Shown here: one piece after another, positions 43,869-53,500 of the stretch
Numbering within the stretch: position 1 is the first letter of the stretch
Layout: each line of letters starts with the position of its first letter
NCBI GenBank assembly: GCA_021292165.1
Contig: JAHFWL010000197.1
Span: 1-64,000, forward strand
Direction: 5' to 3'
Length of the DNA: 64,000 bases
Origin: Shinisaurus crocodilurus
Lineage: Eukaryota; Chordata; Lepidosauria; Squamata; Shinisauridae
Notes under the pieces: generated by a model
The model's input: only the letters and a program-made list of their open reading frames with translations
Database searches by the model: none
Told to the model about the DNA's origin: nothing
Position numbers and translations under genes: made by a program

Positions 43869-44007
43869 CAGGGCTCTCCAACCTTGGGTCCCCGGACGTT
43901 GCTGGCCTACAGCTCCCAGCATACCCAGCCAGCATGGCTAATGGCAAGGGATGCTGGGAGCTGTAGTCCAGCAGCAACATCTGAGGACCCAAGGTTGGAG
44001 AGCCCTG
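43869..44007. mobile_element. Fold-back hAT MITE, copy 3 (139 bp)
   Basis: Perfect 8 bp duplication CTGTAAAC at 43861-43868 and 44008-44015. Ends CAGGGCTCTCCAACCTTGGG and CCCAAGGTTGGAGAGCCCTG. Confidence 0.92.
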
Positions 44008-44015
44008 CTGTAAAC

Positions 44016-44884
44016 CAAATTGGCAGGGAATACAAGGGAGGACGTTTGGTACTTTGCCACTGGTGCAGTCACAGGCATTATCCAAATGAGCACCCATGAC
44101 ATTGGCACAACCTCATTTCACACAGCAATATCAATGCTAACCCAGCACAAGCTGGGAGTGGAGGGGTGGGGGAAAAAGGGAAATTGCATTTTCACGGCAA
44201 CAATGCTACAGTTCAATGGCTGGGGGGAAAAGTTATATCCCCACAACAATAGGAAAGACATTTGGAGTACCGCACCAACTAAAAACAACACAACGCCCAC
44301 TGAGAGCAAAAACAGTTCATCTAGAAAGGCTCAGAGAAGACAAGAAGAAATAGAAGCAGCAAGTGGCTTGTTGTACAAGTGAAACAAGTGTGGCCCCAAT
44401 AGAAATTGGTTTAGCAGTTGGAGCATCAGCAGCGAAGCCTTGGGGCACTTCGAAGACCAGTGAGTCTGAACACTGGTCCTTCCTGAGGAATTGGACTACA
44501 ATTTGCATAGGAAAAAGGTTCCAGTTGAAACAAAGGGGGGCGTTTTTCTTTCATATGCAAAATGCAGGTGGGGGACTATCCAGATCACTGCCACAGAAGC
44601 GGGGAAAGGATTAAGCCTCCCCTATGCTGGGGTTCTGATCCAAACCAGTTCCTCCCACACTTACTTTGGAGTGTAAAAAAACACTGATGTAGCTGCATGC
44701 TAAGAGAGCATGTTGCTTAGCCCTGAGAAGCAGTGTAGAAACAGAAGAAATAGACAATCTTAATAAATTACACATGCCAAAACCACAAGTCCCTTTGCTT
44801 AAAAAAGAAGAGAGAGGGATAAGTCCTTTGAACCTTGCCACCTCCAAAACCTCTATGAAAGAAGCACTGATGTATTAACGACAG
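44016..44884. other. No recognised feature
   Basis: About 870 bp. Some palindromic texture (GGAAATTGCATTTTCAC..CAATGGCTGGGGGGAAAAG) but no element boundaries. Small ORFs on both strands have no domain. Confidence 0.3.
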
Positions 44885-45225
44885 TGAACTGGTTCGCATA
44901 ACACAACAGTCCACTGTGGGTTAATTTGCCCATGGGGGCTGTCCCATCATACTGGGCACCTGCTGGTGCCATTTCTGCATGGCACCCATGGGCTCCCAAC
45001 TTGCCATGGCTTGTTGCATTCTGCAAACCCATGGCTTGTTCTAGGGTTATTTGAGGGTTGTCTGTCCCTCAAACAACCCCTACTGCCTGGGTTCACACAG
45101 CACGACACGGCAAGCCGGGCACCCACAGGGCACCCTGCAAAAATGGCGCGCAACATGACACAACAGCTCCCGCAGGTAAATTAAGCCATGGTGGGCCGTC
45201 GTGACGTGCGAACAGGTCTACTGTA
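44885..45225. repeat. Fold-back/compound MITE with GTTCGCA ends
   Basis: It begins AACTGGTTCGCATAACACAACAGTCC and ends GGGCCGTCGTGACGTGCGAACAGG, imperfect inverted ends. Inside are CCATGGCTTGTT and CAAACAACCCC words shared with 873-960 and 34262-34612. Confidence 0.5.
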
Positions 45226-45339
45226 GCTTGGACCTGATGAGGCAGCCAGCGGGATCAGTGCAGGACTGTATGATCAGCAGAACTGAAGCGGTACCAGCAA
45301 TTTCCTGGGATGCTTCCCTTACTTGTACTAAGGGAGATG

Positions 45340-45725
45340 AGCGTTGCAAATAAGGCTGGGCGCGCTGCCCGAGCCTTAGTTCGCCCCCCGCCCCCTCCCC
45401 ACCTCGTTTTTTGTTTCCACTTGCCTTCCTCGATGATTTCAGGCCCGGAAATGGACCCTGCGCAGGCGCAGAACGGATCATAGGGTCCGTTCTGCGCCTA
45501 CGCAGGGTTCTGTTGCGTCATTTTCGGTGCCGGAAGTGACGCGACGGACTGGATCGAGCGGCGCGGGAGGCTCTCCGCGGAGGCTCTCCGCGGGCGCGGA
45601 GAGCGTGCCAGAACGAGCTGCGGGGGTGGCTCTCCGCGGAGTGCACGAGCCGCCCCGAAGATAAGGTAAGGCCTCGCCGGGGCGTGAGCGGGGCCATGTT
45701 CGTCCTTGTTCTGCCCGGCGAGGCT
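45340..45725 (+). promoter_or_regulatory. CpG-rich promoter-like block, transcript unknown
   Basis: Dense in CpG against AT-rich surroundings. It holds an ETS site joined to a CRE half site (CCGGAAGTGACG, 45530-45541) and two NRF1-like GCGCAGGCGC/GCGCCTACGC sites inside a 23 bp-arm hairpin (45455-45477 and 45486-45508). There are GGAGGCTCTCCGCG repeats near 45567-45594. A consensus splice donor AAG|GTAAGG follows at 45666. Together this looks like the promoter and noncoding first exon of a housekeeping-type or lncRNA transcript. No coding exon downstream was found; a transposon origin cannot be excluded. Confidence 0.45.
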
Positions 45726-45887
45726 TGATCGTCCAACTATAGATGAGATATACTAAGGATACACCTCAGGCTACATCTGCATCTTGCACTCTCACCAATC
45801 CAGCATGGCAGCAAAAGGAGAAGGAGCAGCCTGAAAATATTTTGTACTTCACAAAGAGTGGCCCTGGTACAGCAGTTGAGAGACTGA

Positions 45888-47205
45888 GCTGTGGCCTGCG
45901 AAACATGGACTATCTATAAACGTCACCTCCAACTCCTTGAAAGATTTCATCAACGTTGCCTCCGGAAAATCCTGCGAATTACTTGGGAAGATAGGCGAAC
46001 AAATGTCAGTGTACTGGAAGAAGCAAAGACTACTAGCATTGAAAAAATGATCCTTCAACGCCAACTTCAGTGGACCGGTGTCAAGGTTCCACTACTGCAG
46101 GGACCCCTTGATCTGCCTTTGGGAGATATCTGCCTCTCCCCAAAGATCCAGTCCTTTGCCTGCTTCCCCTAGTAACGTGGGTGTAGGCTGTAGGCGTGTG
46201 AATAAGTCACTCCAAACTCCAGGGTACACAACAAACTTTACTTATAGTAGTAGGGAAATTACTTAATAGAGTGGTTTTAAATCAAAAGCAGGTATGATAA
46301 AATAAAACAAACAAACAAACAACAAACAGTCCGATGATCTCTAGTTTAACTTCAGTCTACCTAATTCCTATGCAGTCAGCTAGCCAAGTTCTCGTTCTCA
46401 TTCTCTCTCTCTCTCTCTCTGCTTCTCTCTCTGCTGTCTCTCTCTGCTGCTCAGCACACACTCTAACTGCTAGCTGACCACACCCCACATATATAGTCCT
46501 CCCAGGAATGGAAGGTTATAACCATGTGACCCTGCACTGAAGAACTGATTCTAAACTTCTATTAAGTAACTTAAAACTCTCAAACTCCCCCTCCCATCGT
46601 GGAGTGTTTGGGCCTTCAGGCTTCAACAAACTGAAGCCTGTGTAGGCCTCAACAAACCCAATCCTGTGTAGGCCTCAAACCCTCACAACCGGTCATGTTG
46701 TTCAAATGCCTGACTGCCGTCTCCCAAAGCAGTTACTTTATTCCCAACTCAAGGATGGAAAGCGGAATATCGGTGGTCAATATAAGAGGTTTAAAGATGT
46801 TCTTAAGGCTAATCTAAAAAAATGCAATATAAACATCGAAAACTGGGAAGCTCCGGCCCATGAACGATCTAACTGGAGGTTGGCCTTTCACAAAGGTTCT
46901 ATGGACTTTGAAGAAGCCCGAGTGCAAGGTAATAGGTGAAAGGGAGAAACGTGCTAAGCGAAAAGCACGTCAAATGAATCCTTTACAGGACCATCTTCCA
47001 TCTGGTAACCTGTGTCCTCACTGTGGGAAGCTGTGTGGATCTAGAATTGGCCTCCACAGTCACTTACGGACCCATCGCTAGAGTCTACGCAATTTTTCTT
47101 TAGGATTTCCTCCTTTTAAAATCTCATTTTTGTAAAAAAAAAAAAATTTTTTACCCTGGAAGACAATCTTACTCGGTCACGAGTGATCGCCTGACTGACT
47201 GACTG
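45888..47205 (+). mobile_element. Zinc-finger LINE, copy 3, split by a solo LTR
   Basis: 5'-truncated copy starting at the ACETWTIYKRH segment. The left half ends at 46078, and the right half resumes at 46688 with the same ACCGG and continues as VVQMPDCRLPKQLLY..., through ...NWRLAFHKGSMDFEEARVQ. The C-terminal finger, CPHCGKLC..HLRTHR, is intact near 47015-47080. The tail is TCACGAGTGATCGCCTGACTGACTGACTG. Frameshifts near 46935. Confidence 0.85.
46079..46687 (-). mobile_element. Solo LTR (609 bp), minus strand, inside the LINE
   Basis: Ends TGTCAAGG and CCTCACA; ACCGG duplicated at 46074-46078 and 46688-46692. On the minus strand a TATATATG box (about 46486-46496) precedes the rest. Removing it restores the LINE reading TGGACCGGTCATG, which proves insertion after the LINE. 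Confidence 0.92.
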
Positions 47206-47378
47206 TTTCAAATCTCACCACAGCTAGTATGAACTTACTAGGTGGCCACTGTCTCTCAGCCTGTCTAGCTGCAATGTGGGCTGTGGGCAAAATAAGACTG
47301 GCCTCCCTTATGGTACTGTTGGAAAGAGATATTACTGAGAAATGCTTGAATACTCAAAAAGCACTACTGTATATAAAT

Positions 47379-47738
47379 CATGGGTGTTGAACCCTGACCC
47401 ATGGGCCAAATCCAGCCCAGCTGGAGTCCCAATCTGGTCCCCTGGCATTCCCAGACAGGTACACACTCTTCCCCTAGTCCTGTCCCTTTCTCCCACCTGC
47501 CGGTGTTTGCCTTTTTTCTGGCTCTTGTGCAGTCATTTCCTGTTCTGAAAGGTTGAAATGCTGCTTCTAAAGCTTAATTACTGGCAGTAAGAGCTTTAAG
47601 CTAAAATATGCTTAAATTTCTGGTATTTCTGGTCCTGCCCCTTTTGCCTTCAGCCCCAGTCACCACTGGAATGTGGCCCCTGAGAGCTTTGCTGAAATTG
47701 AATTCAGCCCTTGGGTTGAAAGTGGTACAACACCCATG
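47379..47738. mobile_element. hAT element, CATGGGTGTTG ends (360 bp)
   Basis: Terminal inverted repeats CATGGGTGTTGAACC and GTACAACACCCATG. The interior AAATCCAGCCCAGC..GGAATGTGGCCCCTGAGAGC matches fragments at 7041, 14767 and 35983. The flanking 8 bp (ATATAAAT and ATACTTTA) have diverged. Confidence 0.75.
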
Positions 47739-47767
47739 ATACTTTATTATTACTACTACTACTTCTT

Positions 47768-48385
47768 TTTTAAAATTTTATTTAAATTTTAACATATAAG
47801 ATACAAAATACATAAACATACAAATTATACAAACAAACAAACAACAACAACAACAACAACAACTGCGCGCACACCCCGGGACCAATTAAATTACATAACT
47901 ATTCAGCCTTCCAAAATTGTAATGACTCTTGTGAAGGTGTGCACCCTTTCCCACATAATAAAACAAAATCTACAAATACTCTCCATATATCTTTAAAATC
48001 ATTTCGTTTCGATAATCCCCTTTTAACTTTAATATTACACATTAATTTATCATTCATAGCAATATCCCATACCTCTTTATACCATTCCTCTATTTGGTAA
48101 TCATATTGCATTTTGCATTTTCTAGGTATCATTAACCTTGCTGCTGTCAATAAGTTTGAAATTAAATCTTTAATAGCCTGAGTACAATGAACCTTATCAT
48201 AAATTGATAGTAATGCTATGATAGGACATACCTCTAAGTTTACCCCAGTTATTTATCTCTTTAAATACTATTTGCCAAAACTTCTGTACATGTTTACAAC
48301 TCCACCACATATGAACATAAGTGCCAGTTTCCTGACATCCTCTCCAACATAACGCCAAGTATTTCTTATCGGTTTGGTTTAATTT
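47768..48385 (-). mobile_element. L1 LINE, 5'-truncated, 17 bp target duplication
   Basis: TACTACTACTACTTCTT is present at both 47751-47767 and 48386-48402. On the minus strand the insert ends in a short poly-A next to the duplication. Its text reads CQETGTYVHMWWSCKHVQKFWQ..., then LMIPRKCKMQYDYQIEEWYKEVWDIAMNDKL, the C-terminal part of L1 ORF2. Stops interrupt it. Confidence 0.92.
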
Positions 48386-48635
48386 TACTACTACTACTTC
48401 TTACGAACCAGTGTGGCGTGACCCAGCACTAAACACTTCTCTGGACTGGACATCAGCAGAATGTTCGCACCAGCAACTGATCTGGTCTAGTGTACAGATC
48501 CCCAAGTGTCAAACTAGAGTGGAGGAGTAGGTTCAAAAGTGTTATCCACACATAGTTTCCCTCTCATATAATGCTACAGCACCAGGTCACCCAGTGAAAG
48601 CAATTATCAGTAAATTCAGGACTGAAAAACAGAAA

Positions 48636-48893
48636 GCACTTCTTTATTTTTTATTTTATTTATTACCAGTATATTTATACCCCACCTTTTTTCCTGAAAG
48701 GAACCCAAGGTGGCTTACATAATCCTCCTCCTCCTCTTTATCCTCACAACAACCCTGTGAGGTAGGTTAGGCTAAGAGTCAGTGACTGGCCCAAAGTCAC
48801 CCAGTGAGTTTCAAGGCCGAGCTGGGACTAGAACCCGGATCTCCCGAGTCCCAGTCCAACACTCTAACCACTATGCTACACTGGCTCTCTTCA
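48636..48893 (-). mobile_element. CORE-SINE, minus strand
   Basis: From the (TTTAT)n tail through GGAACCCAAGGTGGCTTAC, ACAACCCTGTGAGGTAGG, the core GACTGGCCCAAAGTCACCCA, the B-box region GGGACTAGAACCCGG and the head ACTCTAACCACTATGC. Near full length. Confidence 0.82.
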
Positions 48894-48965
48894 CGAGATC
48901 TTCACGAGATCCACAAATCAAAATCTATCACAAGATTCCCTGCCATAAGATGTGCTGGTGGCCAC

Positions 48966-49066
48966 TGGCTTAGGGCTATAATTCTATATCCAGTTTCCTC
49001 TATGTAATATTCCTTGATTCAATGGGACTTCTTTCCGAATAGACATGCATAGGATTGCACTGTAAA
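48966..49066. mobile_element. MITE related to the AAGTAAGTCCCA type, worn
   Basis: GGCTATAATTCTATATCCAG..TTCAATGGGACTTCTTTCC..AGACATGCATAGGATTGCACTG. Confidence 0.5.
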
Positions 49067-49193
49067 TGGCGGTCAAAACTAGATGAAGCAAATTCAGAGA
49101 GGATAGGTCTATCAGCTATTGGCCATGATAACTAAATGGAACCTCTGTGTTCATGGGCAGTATACCTCTGAGTATCAAATGCTGGGGATAATC

Positions 49194-49828
49194 TGTTGGC
49201 GCGTGAGCAGAGTTGGGAGATTTATAATCCTATCTGTGTGCTAACAGACGCCTGAAATTCCACACACAGATCTTCCAGATCTCACCTCCCTACGCAGCGT
49301 GCAGCGTGTTGTGTCGGTGCCAGTTTTGGCCAGCCCAGTCTGACCTGTAATAAGACTTGCTTCCAGCTTCCCCGTTGCAGATTAATCCATGGAGTCAGGA
49401 AACACTCTGTAACGCCACAGGTCTAATTCTACCTGTTTATTTACTTAGCAAGTAAAGTTCTACAGAGTATACATTTCCTAGTTACAGTCCATGTGCAGAG
49501 TATAAATGCATAGCAAGCATTACATCCAGTGGAGTAAGTTGAGCTTCACTCCACCTCAGCAAAGACGTTACATTGTTGCAGGAACAAAGTCTAGCAAGAA
49601 GAACCAGAAGAAGAGAGAAAGCAGTCCAGCTTCTCTCTAAGATGGCTTCAGACAGAAAACAAGTTAGCACGTCATCAGAATATACAAACCATGTGACCAG
49701 CTCATGTTGTTCTCACAGTCCAGAATCAAGGATTCTAGTAAGACATAACAAAACCTGTTTACAGCCATTCTGTCTCTTCCATGTGTAAACAATGTGCTGC
49801 AGCTGGTAAAGTGATACATATCACAACA
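49194..49828 (-). mobile_element. Solo LTR (635 bp), minus strand
   Basis: Ends TGTTGGCG and CACAACA; TAATC duplicated at 49189-49193 and 49829-49833. On the minus strand AATAAA lies near 49437-49442, with GTAAATAAACAGG. No internal region. Confidence 0.82.
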
Positions 49829-49833
49829 TAATC

Positions 49834-49955
49834 AATGAAGGAGAGCTTTTTCTCCTTGGTGCCCTGCTTGTGAGGCTGGCCACTGTTGGAAACAGAATGC
49901 TAAGTAAGTAGTGCCCTCTGCTCTGATCCGAGCAAGGCTCTTCTTCTTATGTTCA
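49834..49955 (+). mobile_element. Interspersed repeat, SINE-like, 3' end
   Basis: CTGCTTGTGAGGCTGGCCACTG..AACAGAATGCTA..CTGATCCGAGCAAGGCTC..TATGTTC is shared with 18290-18474. Confidence 0.55.
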
Positions 49956-50359
49956 CTATCATCCCACGCGATTGCATAGCACAAAAGCGCACTTTGGCTT
50001 GCAATCCACAAACAACACGTGGCTCGTGCAATCCATAAAATGAGCAGATTAAATTAAGCGACTCCCTTTGAAGTGCTTTGTGAATCAAATCACACAACCT
50101 CAGTGGCATTGATCCACCATGACTTGTTTAAAGTGAAACATTTGGACCGAAGCCAAATTAGGCCCACAGCCGAAGTCAAGCCAAGTGCTTCAACTCCACT
50201 GGATTATGGATCTGGCTGTACTGGCATTATTTGAGCAGTGACAACTATTTTGTTTTAAGCTTTTTGCTACATTAAGTCTTGAACATCAATTGGAGCAGGC
50301 AGCTGCTGTGAGGCTGCTGGAAAGAAATCCAACATCTCCCACCCGATGTATTGGTGATG
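49956..50359. other. No recognised feature
   Basis: About 400 bp without exon or defined repeat; GCAATCCACAAACAACACG near 50001 recalls fold-back ends. Confidence 0.3.
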
Positions 50360-50482
50360 GGGAGTGGGTAACTTCTGGCTCTCCAGATGATTTGGCCTAC
50401 AACTCCCATCATCTCTCACCATTGGGTATGCTGCCTAGAGCTGAGGAGAGTTGTAGGCCGAAACATCTGACCCACCCCTGCA
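50360..50482. mobile_element. Fold-back hAT MITE, worn
   Basis: GGCTCTCCAGATGATTTGGCCTACAACTCCCATC and GAGAGTTGTAGGCCGAAACATCTG form the arms; ends near CCCACCCCTG. Confidence 0.6.
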
Positions 50483-50863
50483 TTAAAGAGGGGGAGAGAA
50501 AGGGGTTGTAGCCTTGAGGGAGGCTTAAACCCCAGCAACTCTCACCTAAAAGTTTTCCCTTTAATCGCAGATGTGTGAGAACAGGCTGTGGTCACTTAGG
50601 CCATTCCACACATTATGAGATAGGAAAGCCAGGTTTCCCACCAAGTGTGTATATATTCAGACAGCTACAGCCAATCCTGACTCTCTGTCTGATCAGCAAA
50701 GCCCAAACTACACATAACGGTATCTTTAGATGTGGGCCTGGCCAATTGTGCCTAAAGCAGCAACTGGGGGTGCAACTGAAAGTGCCAAAGGGACGTACAG
50801 GTGGGTAGCGCCCAACACTCCCTCCTCCAGCTGCTCACCCCCCTCCCCACAATACACACCGTC

Positions 50864-51028
50864 CAGGACCGGTGCAAGGCAGTTTGGTGCCCTAGGCAAG
50901 ATCAGATATTTAGCGCCCCCCTTCCCACTTGAGAGCGCTGTATTTTTTTTCCAAGCCGTTTCTGGCACCCCCTTTAACCCTGCACCCTAGGCATCTGCCT
51001 AGTTGGCCTAATGGTAGCACCGGCCCTG
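50864..51028 (-). mobile_element. GC-rich hAT family, copy D (165 bp, internally deleted)
   Basis: Perfect 8 bp duplication ACACCGTC at 50856-50863 and 51029-51036. Ends CAGGACCGGTGCAAGGCAG and TAGCACCGGCCCTG. Only the subterminal parts remain, including CCCTAGGCAAGATCAG and CCCTAGGCATCTGCC. Confidence 0.92.
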
Positions 51029-51036
51029 ACACCGTC

Positions 51037-51413
51037 TGTTCCCAAGGTCCTTTTTGTCCTAGCCAGGCTCCGATATCGAAAGTGAGCCTGGCTGGGAGAA
51101 AAGAAGCTGGAAAAGGACAACACGGAGAGTGGTTTTAGCACCTGGGCAGCCATTTAGCACTTTAGATCATGTACCCCCCACCCCAGCTCTGCTTTAGATG
51201 CAATGGGGGGGGGGCGGACAGACATAGTTTGCTCCTGTCGTGTACAGTCTGGGTCCGAATAATAAACACGCTTCCAAACAAGTTTGCCTCGTTCACACAC
51301 AATACACTTTTAAATGTACACCTAAAACCTTAGGCCTACAAGTCATCCCCCCCCCCCATGTAATGTGTGAAACAAACTGAATGGCAAGGGACACTCACAC
51401 ACACAATGTAGCA
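51037..51413. other. No recognised feature
   Basis: Homopolymer G and C runs (about 51205-51216, 51347-51357); no gene seen. Confidence 0.35.
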
Positions 51414-51525
51414 GCCTCCCCCAACTTGGCGCCCTCCAAATGCGTTAGACTTCAGTTCCCAGAATTCCTGCCCACTGGCCATGCTGGCTGGGGCTGATGA
51501 GAGTTGGAGTCCAAAGGGCACAGCA
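51414..51525. mobile_element. Fold-back hAT MITE, worn
   Basis: AACTTGGCGCCCTCCAAATG..GACTTCAGTTCCCAGAATTC and CTGATGAGAGTTGGAGTCC form the arms. Confidence 0.55.
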
Positions 51526-51589
51526 TCTTCTTCTTCCTTACTACTATCTCATAGCCGTTTTTATTCAAGCAGGCCGTTAGCATGTAAGT

Positions 51590-51810
51590 TGGTCTGTTGG
51601 GTGCATTTTAAATTATTTTATTGTTGGGTATTCTTTTAATTGTGTCTTGAATGCATATGTGTGTATGTGTTTTTAATTGTATCTTGAATGTATTTGTTTT
51701 GTGATTGTTTTAATCATGTTTTTATTTTAACGTTTTGGTTTCTTGTTATTCTTAGCCGCCTTGAGCATCCTTGGGGGGGGGGGATTATACATCAAATTAA
51801 AAAAAAATAG
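51590..51810 (+). mobile_element. LINE 3' end (AGCCGCCTTGAG type)
   Basis: TTGGGTGCATTTTAAATTATTTTATTG through TTAGCCGCCTTGAGCATCC..ATTATACATCAAATTAAA. Confidence 0.5.
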
Positions 51811-52149
51811 GACTCTTCCACAGAAGAGCCTGAGCTGGTATTGAAGATAAAAACTGGTTCAGGTTTAGGAAGGTGAGAGCATGTACTGTAGAGCCGAAAG
51901 TGAAGCAGCAGAGTTGGAAGAAGTCGTACAAGGTTAGCAAACGAAGCACTGAGACATAACGTGGTCGGGATGGCTGGTTCCTCTTCCTTAAGGGCTCCCA
52001 AGGCAAAGAATCAAAGGCAGCGCTCCAGATGCTCAGATGCTTGGTACAGAATTTCCTGCCTCTTCTTATCCTGTCTCTCTGGAGGTGAATCTCCAAAAGA
52101 ACATATCAAAACCGAAACACACGCGCACCTACCAACGGCTTTCTCTACT

Positions 52150-53060
52150 ACGTGAACCTCGCCTCGCTGGCGCGCTGATCCTCCGATCCCACTAGCCTGG
52201 CCAGCGCGGCTACTTCTTGGCTACGGCCAGATTGCAGCGACACTCCTCTGCACGCCTCCCGCTTCTTCCCCTTTTCTCTTCGAGTTTCCCCCTGTGGCAT
52301 CCCGTCGGGAAGGCTAAAGACGAAGAGCTCGAGCTCACGCCGCTCACTAATCTCGCGGATCCGCTTAAGCGCTCCGGCGCCTGCCCCGTTTCCCAAGGCA
52401 GGGAGCAAAAAATCGAGGTGAGAGAAAGAGAGAGGCTGCTGATCTTTCTGAGTGAGGCTCTCTGTTTTAGGAGCGCGCCGCAATTAGGAGCCGCCGCCGC
52501 CGCCGCCTCCCCGGAACGCGCGGCATTGGCACAGGCTGCTTTTGAAACTGACTAGAGGCGAGAGAGCCGCCGCCGCCGGGCCCCTAAAAAGAGCGCCTTC
52601 GCTCGGGCGCAAGGCAGCGAGCCGGGCAAGCGCAGTCCCGCGCCTTGCATTGCGGGAGGCAAACATTAGAACGCCGGCGGGTACCTCCCTCCCCAGGGAG
52701 CCCTTTGTTAATTGAGCGTCCTGCGAGGCGATTGGCTGGAGTTCTCCGAGGTATTTGCATCAACAGAGGCGAAGGAGGGAGTGTCTGCAATTTATTTATT
52801 TTTTCCTCTCCCCCCCCCCTCCACTGCCGAAGGAGGCTTCCCCCCCCCTCCTTTTCTTCTCCCCACGAAGGAGACCCTCAGTGACCGCATTTGGAATGCG
52901 CTGCGGAGGGAATGAGACGAGGCGCAGCTCGCCACCAGCCCTAGGATCCAGCTGGCTCCTTGGGAAGAGGCATCGGCAGCTGGCTATGGGGCAGCGATCC
53001 GGCGCTGGGAGCAGCACAGCCACCACTCAGAGGAATCTGCCGGTACGCTAAGAGAAAAAA
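52150..53060 (+). promoter_or_regulatory. PCDH20 CpG island and promoter region
   Basis: GC- and CpG-dense DNA ending at the first coding exon. An inverted CCAAT box (ATTGG, 52731-52735) and an octamer ATTTGCAT (52753-52760) lie about 230-255 bp before the start codon. POU factors bind such octamers and are common in neural promoters. The transcription start was not determined; a TATTTATTTTTT stretch near 52790 may or may not act as TATA. ORFs crossing it are GC-rich shadows. Confidence 0.65.
52986..53042 (+). other. PCDH20 coding exon 1
   Basis: Encodes 19 residues, MGQRSGAGSSTATTQRNLP, the N-terminal part of the signal peptide. The donor is CCG|GTACGC (GT at 53043-53044), a weak but usable site in phase 0. 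The exon matches the short first exon of mammalian PCDH20 in position, phase and its last residues RNLP. Exon 1 presumably extends upstream as 5' UTR. Confidence 0.82.
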
Positions 53061-53463
53061 AGGGGGGGGGAATGGGGTGGTGGGGGCACGGGGTGGGGAA
53101 GAAGGGAGCATACTCAAGGCTGACGTTCTGTGTGCGCACACTTCCTTGGGAGAATCCCGCAGAAATCGGTGGGACATTTCTGAGTAAAGATGCATAGGAT
53201 CAGGGCTGTTCAAGCCTCCAGGAAGTTGGGCGATAAAGATCGAGCGAAACTTCGCAAATGAAGAGGTGAAATGATGACACATTTATCATTTTGAGCTTAT
53301 AGAAACGATCATTTAAAAGTGGGACGGGGGGGGGCGGTTAGAAGAGGCGCACCGTACTAAGATTTTCCTAAATAGGTGATGGATGGATTGTGGAAGCGAA
53401 GCAACAGTTTCAGGTACCAAGACTGCTAGTTCTGAATTTTAATTGAAGATCCTGCTGAAATGC

Positions 53464-53500
<37 letters not shown>

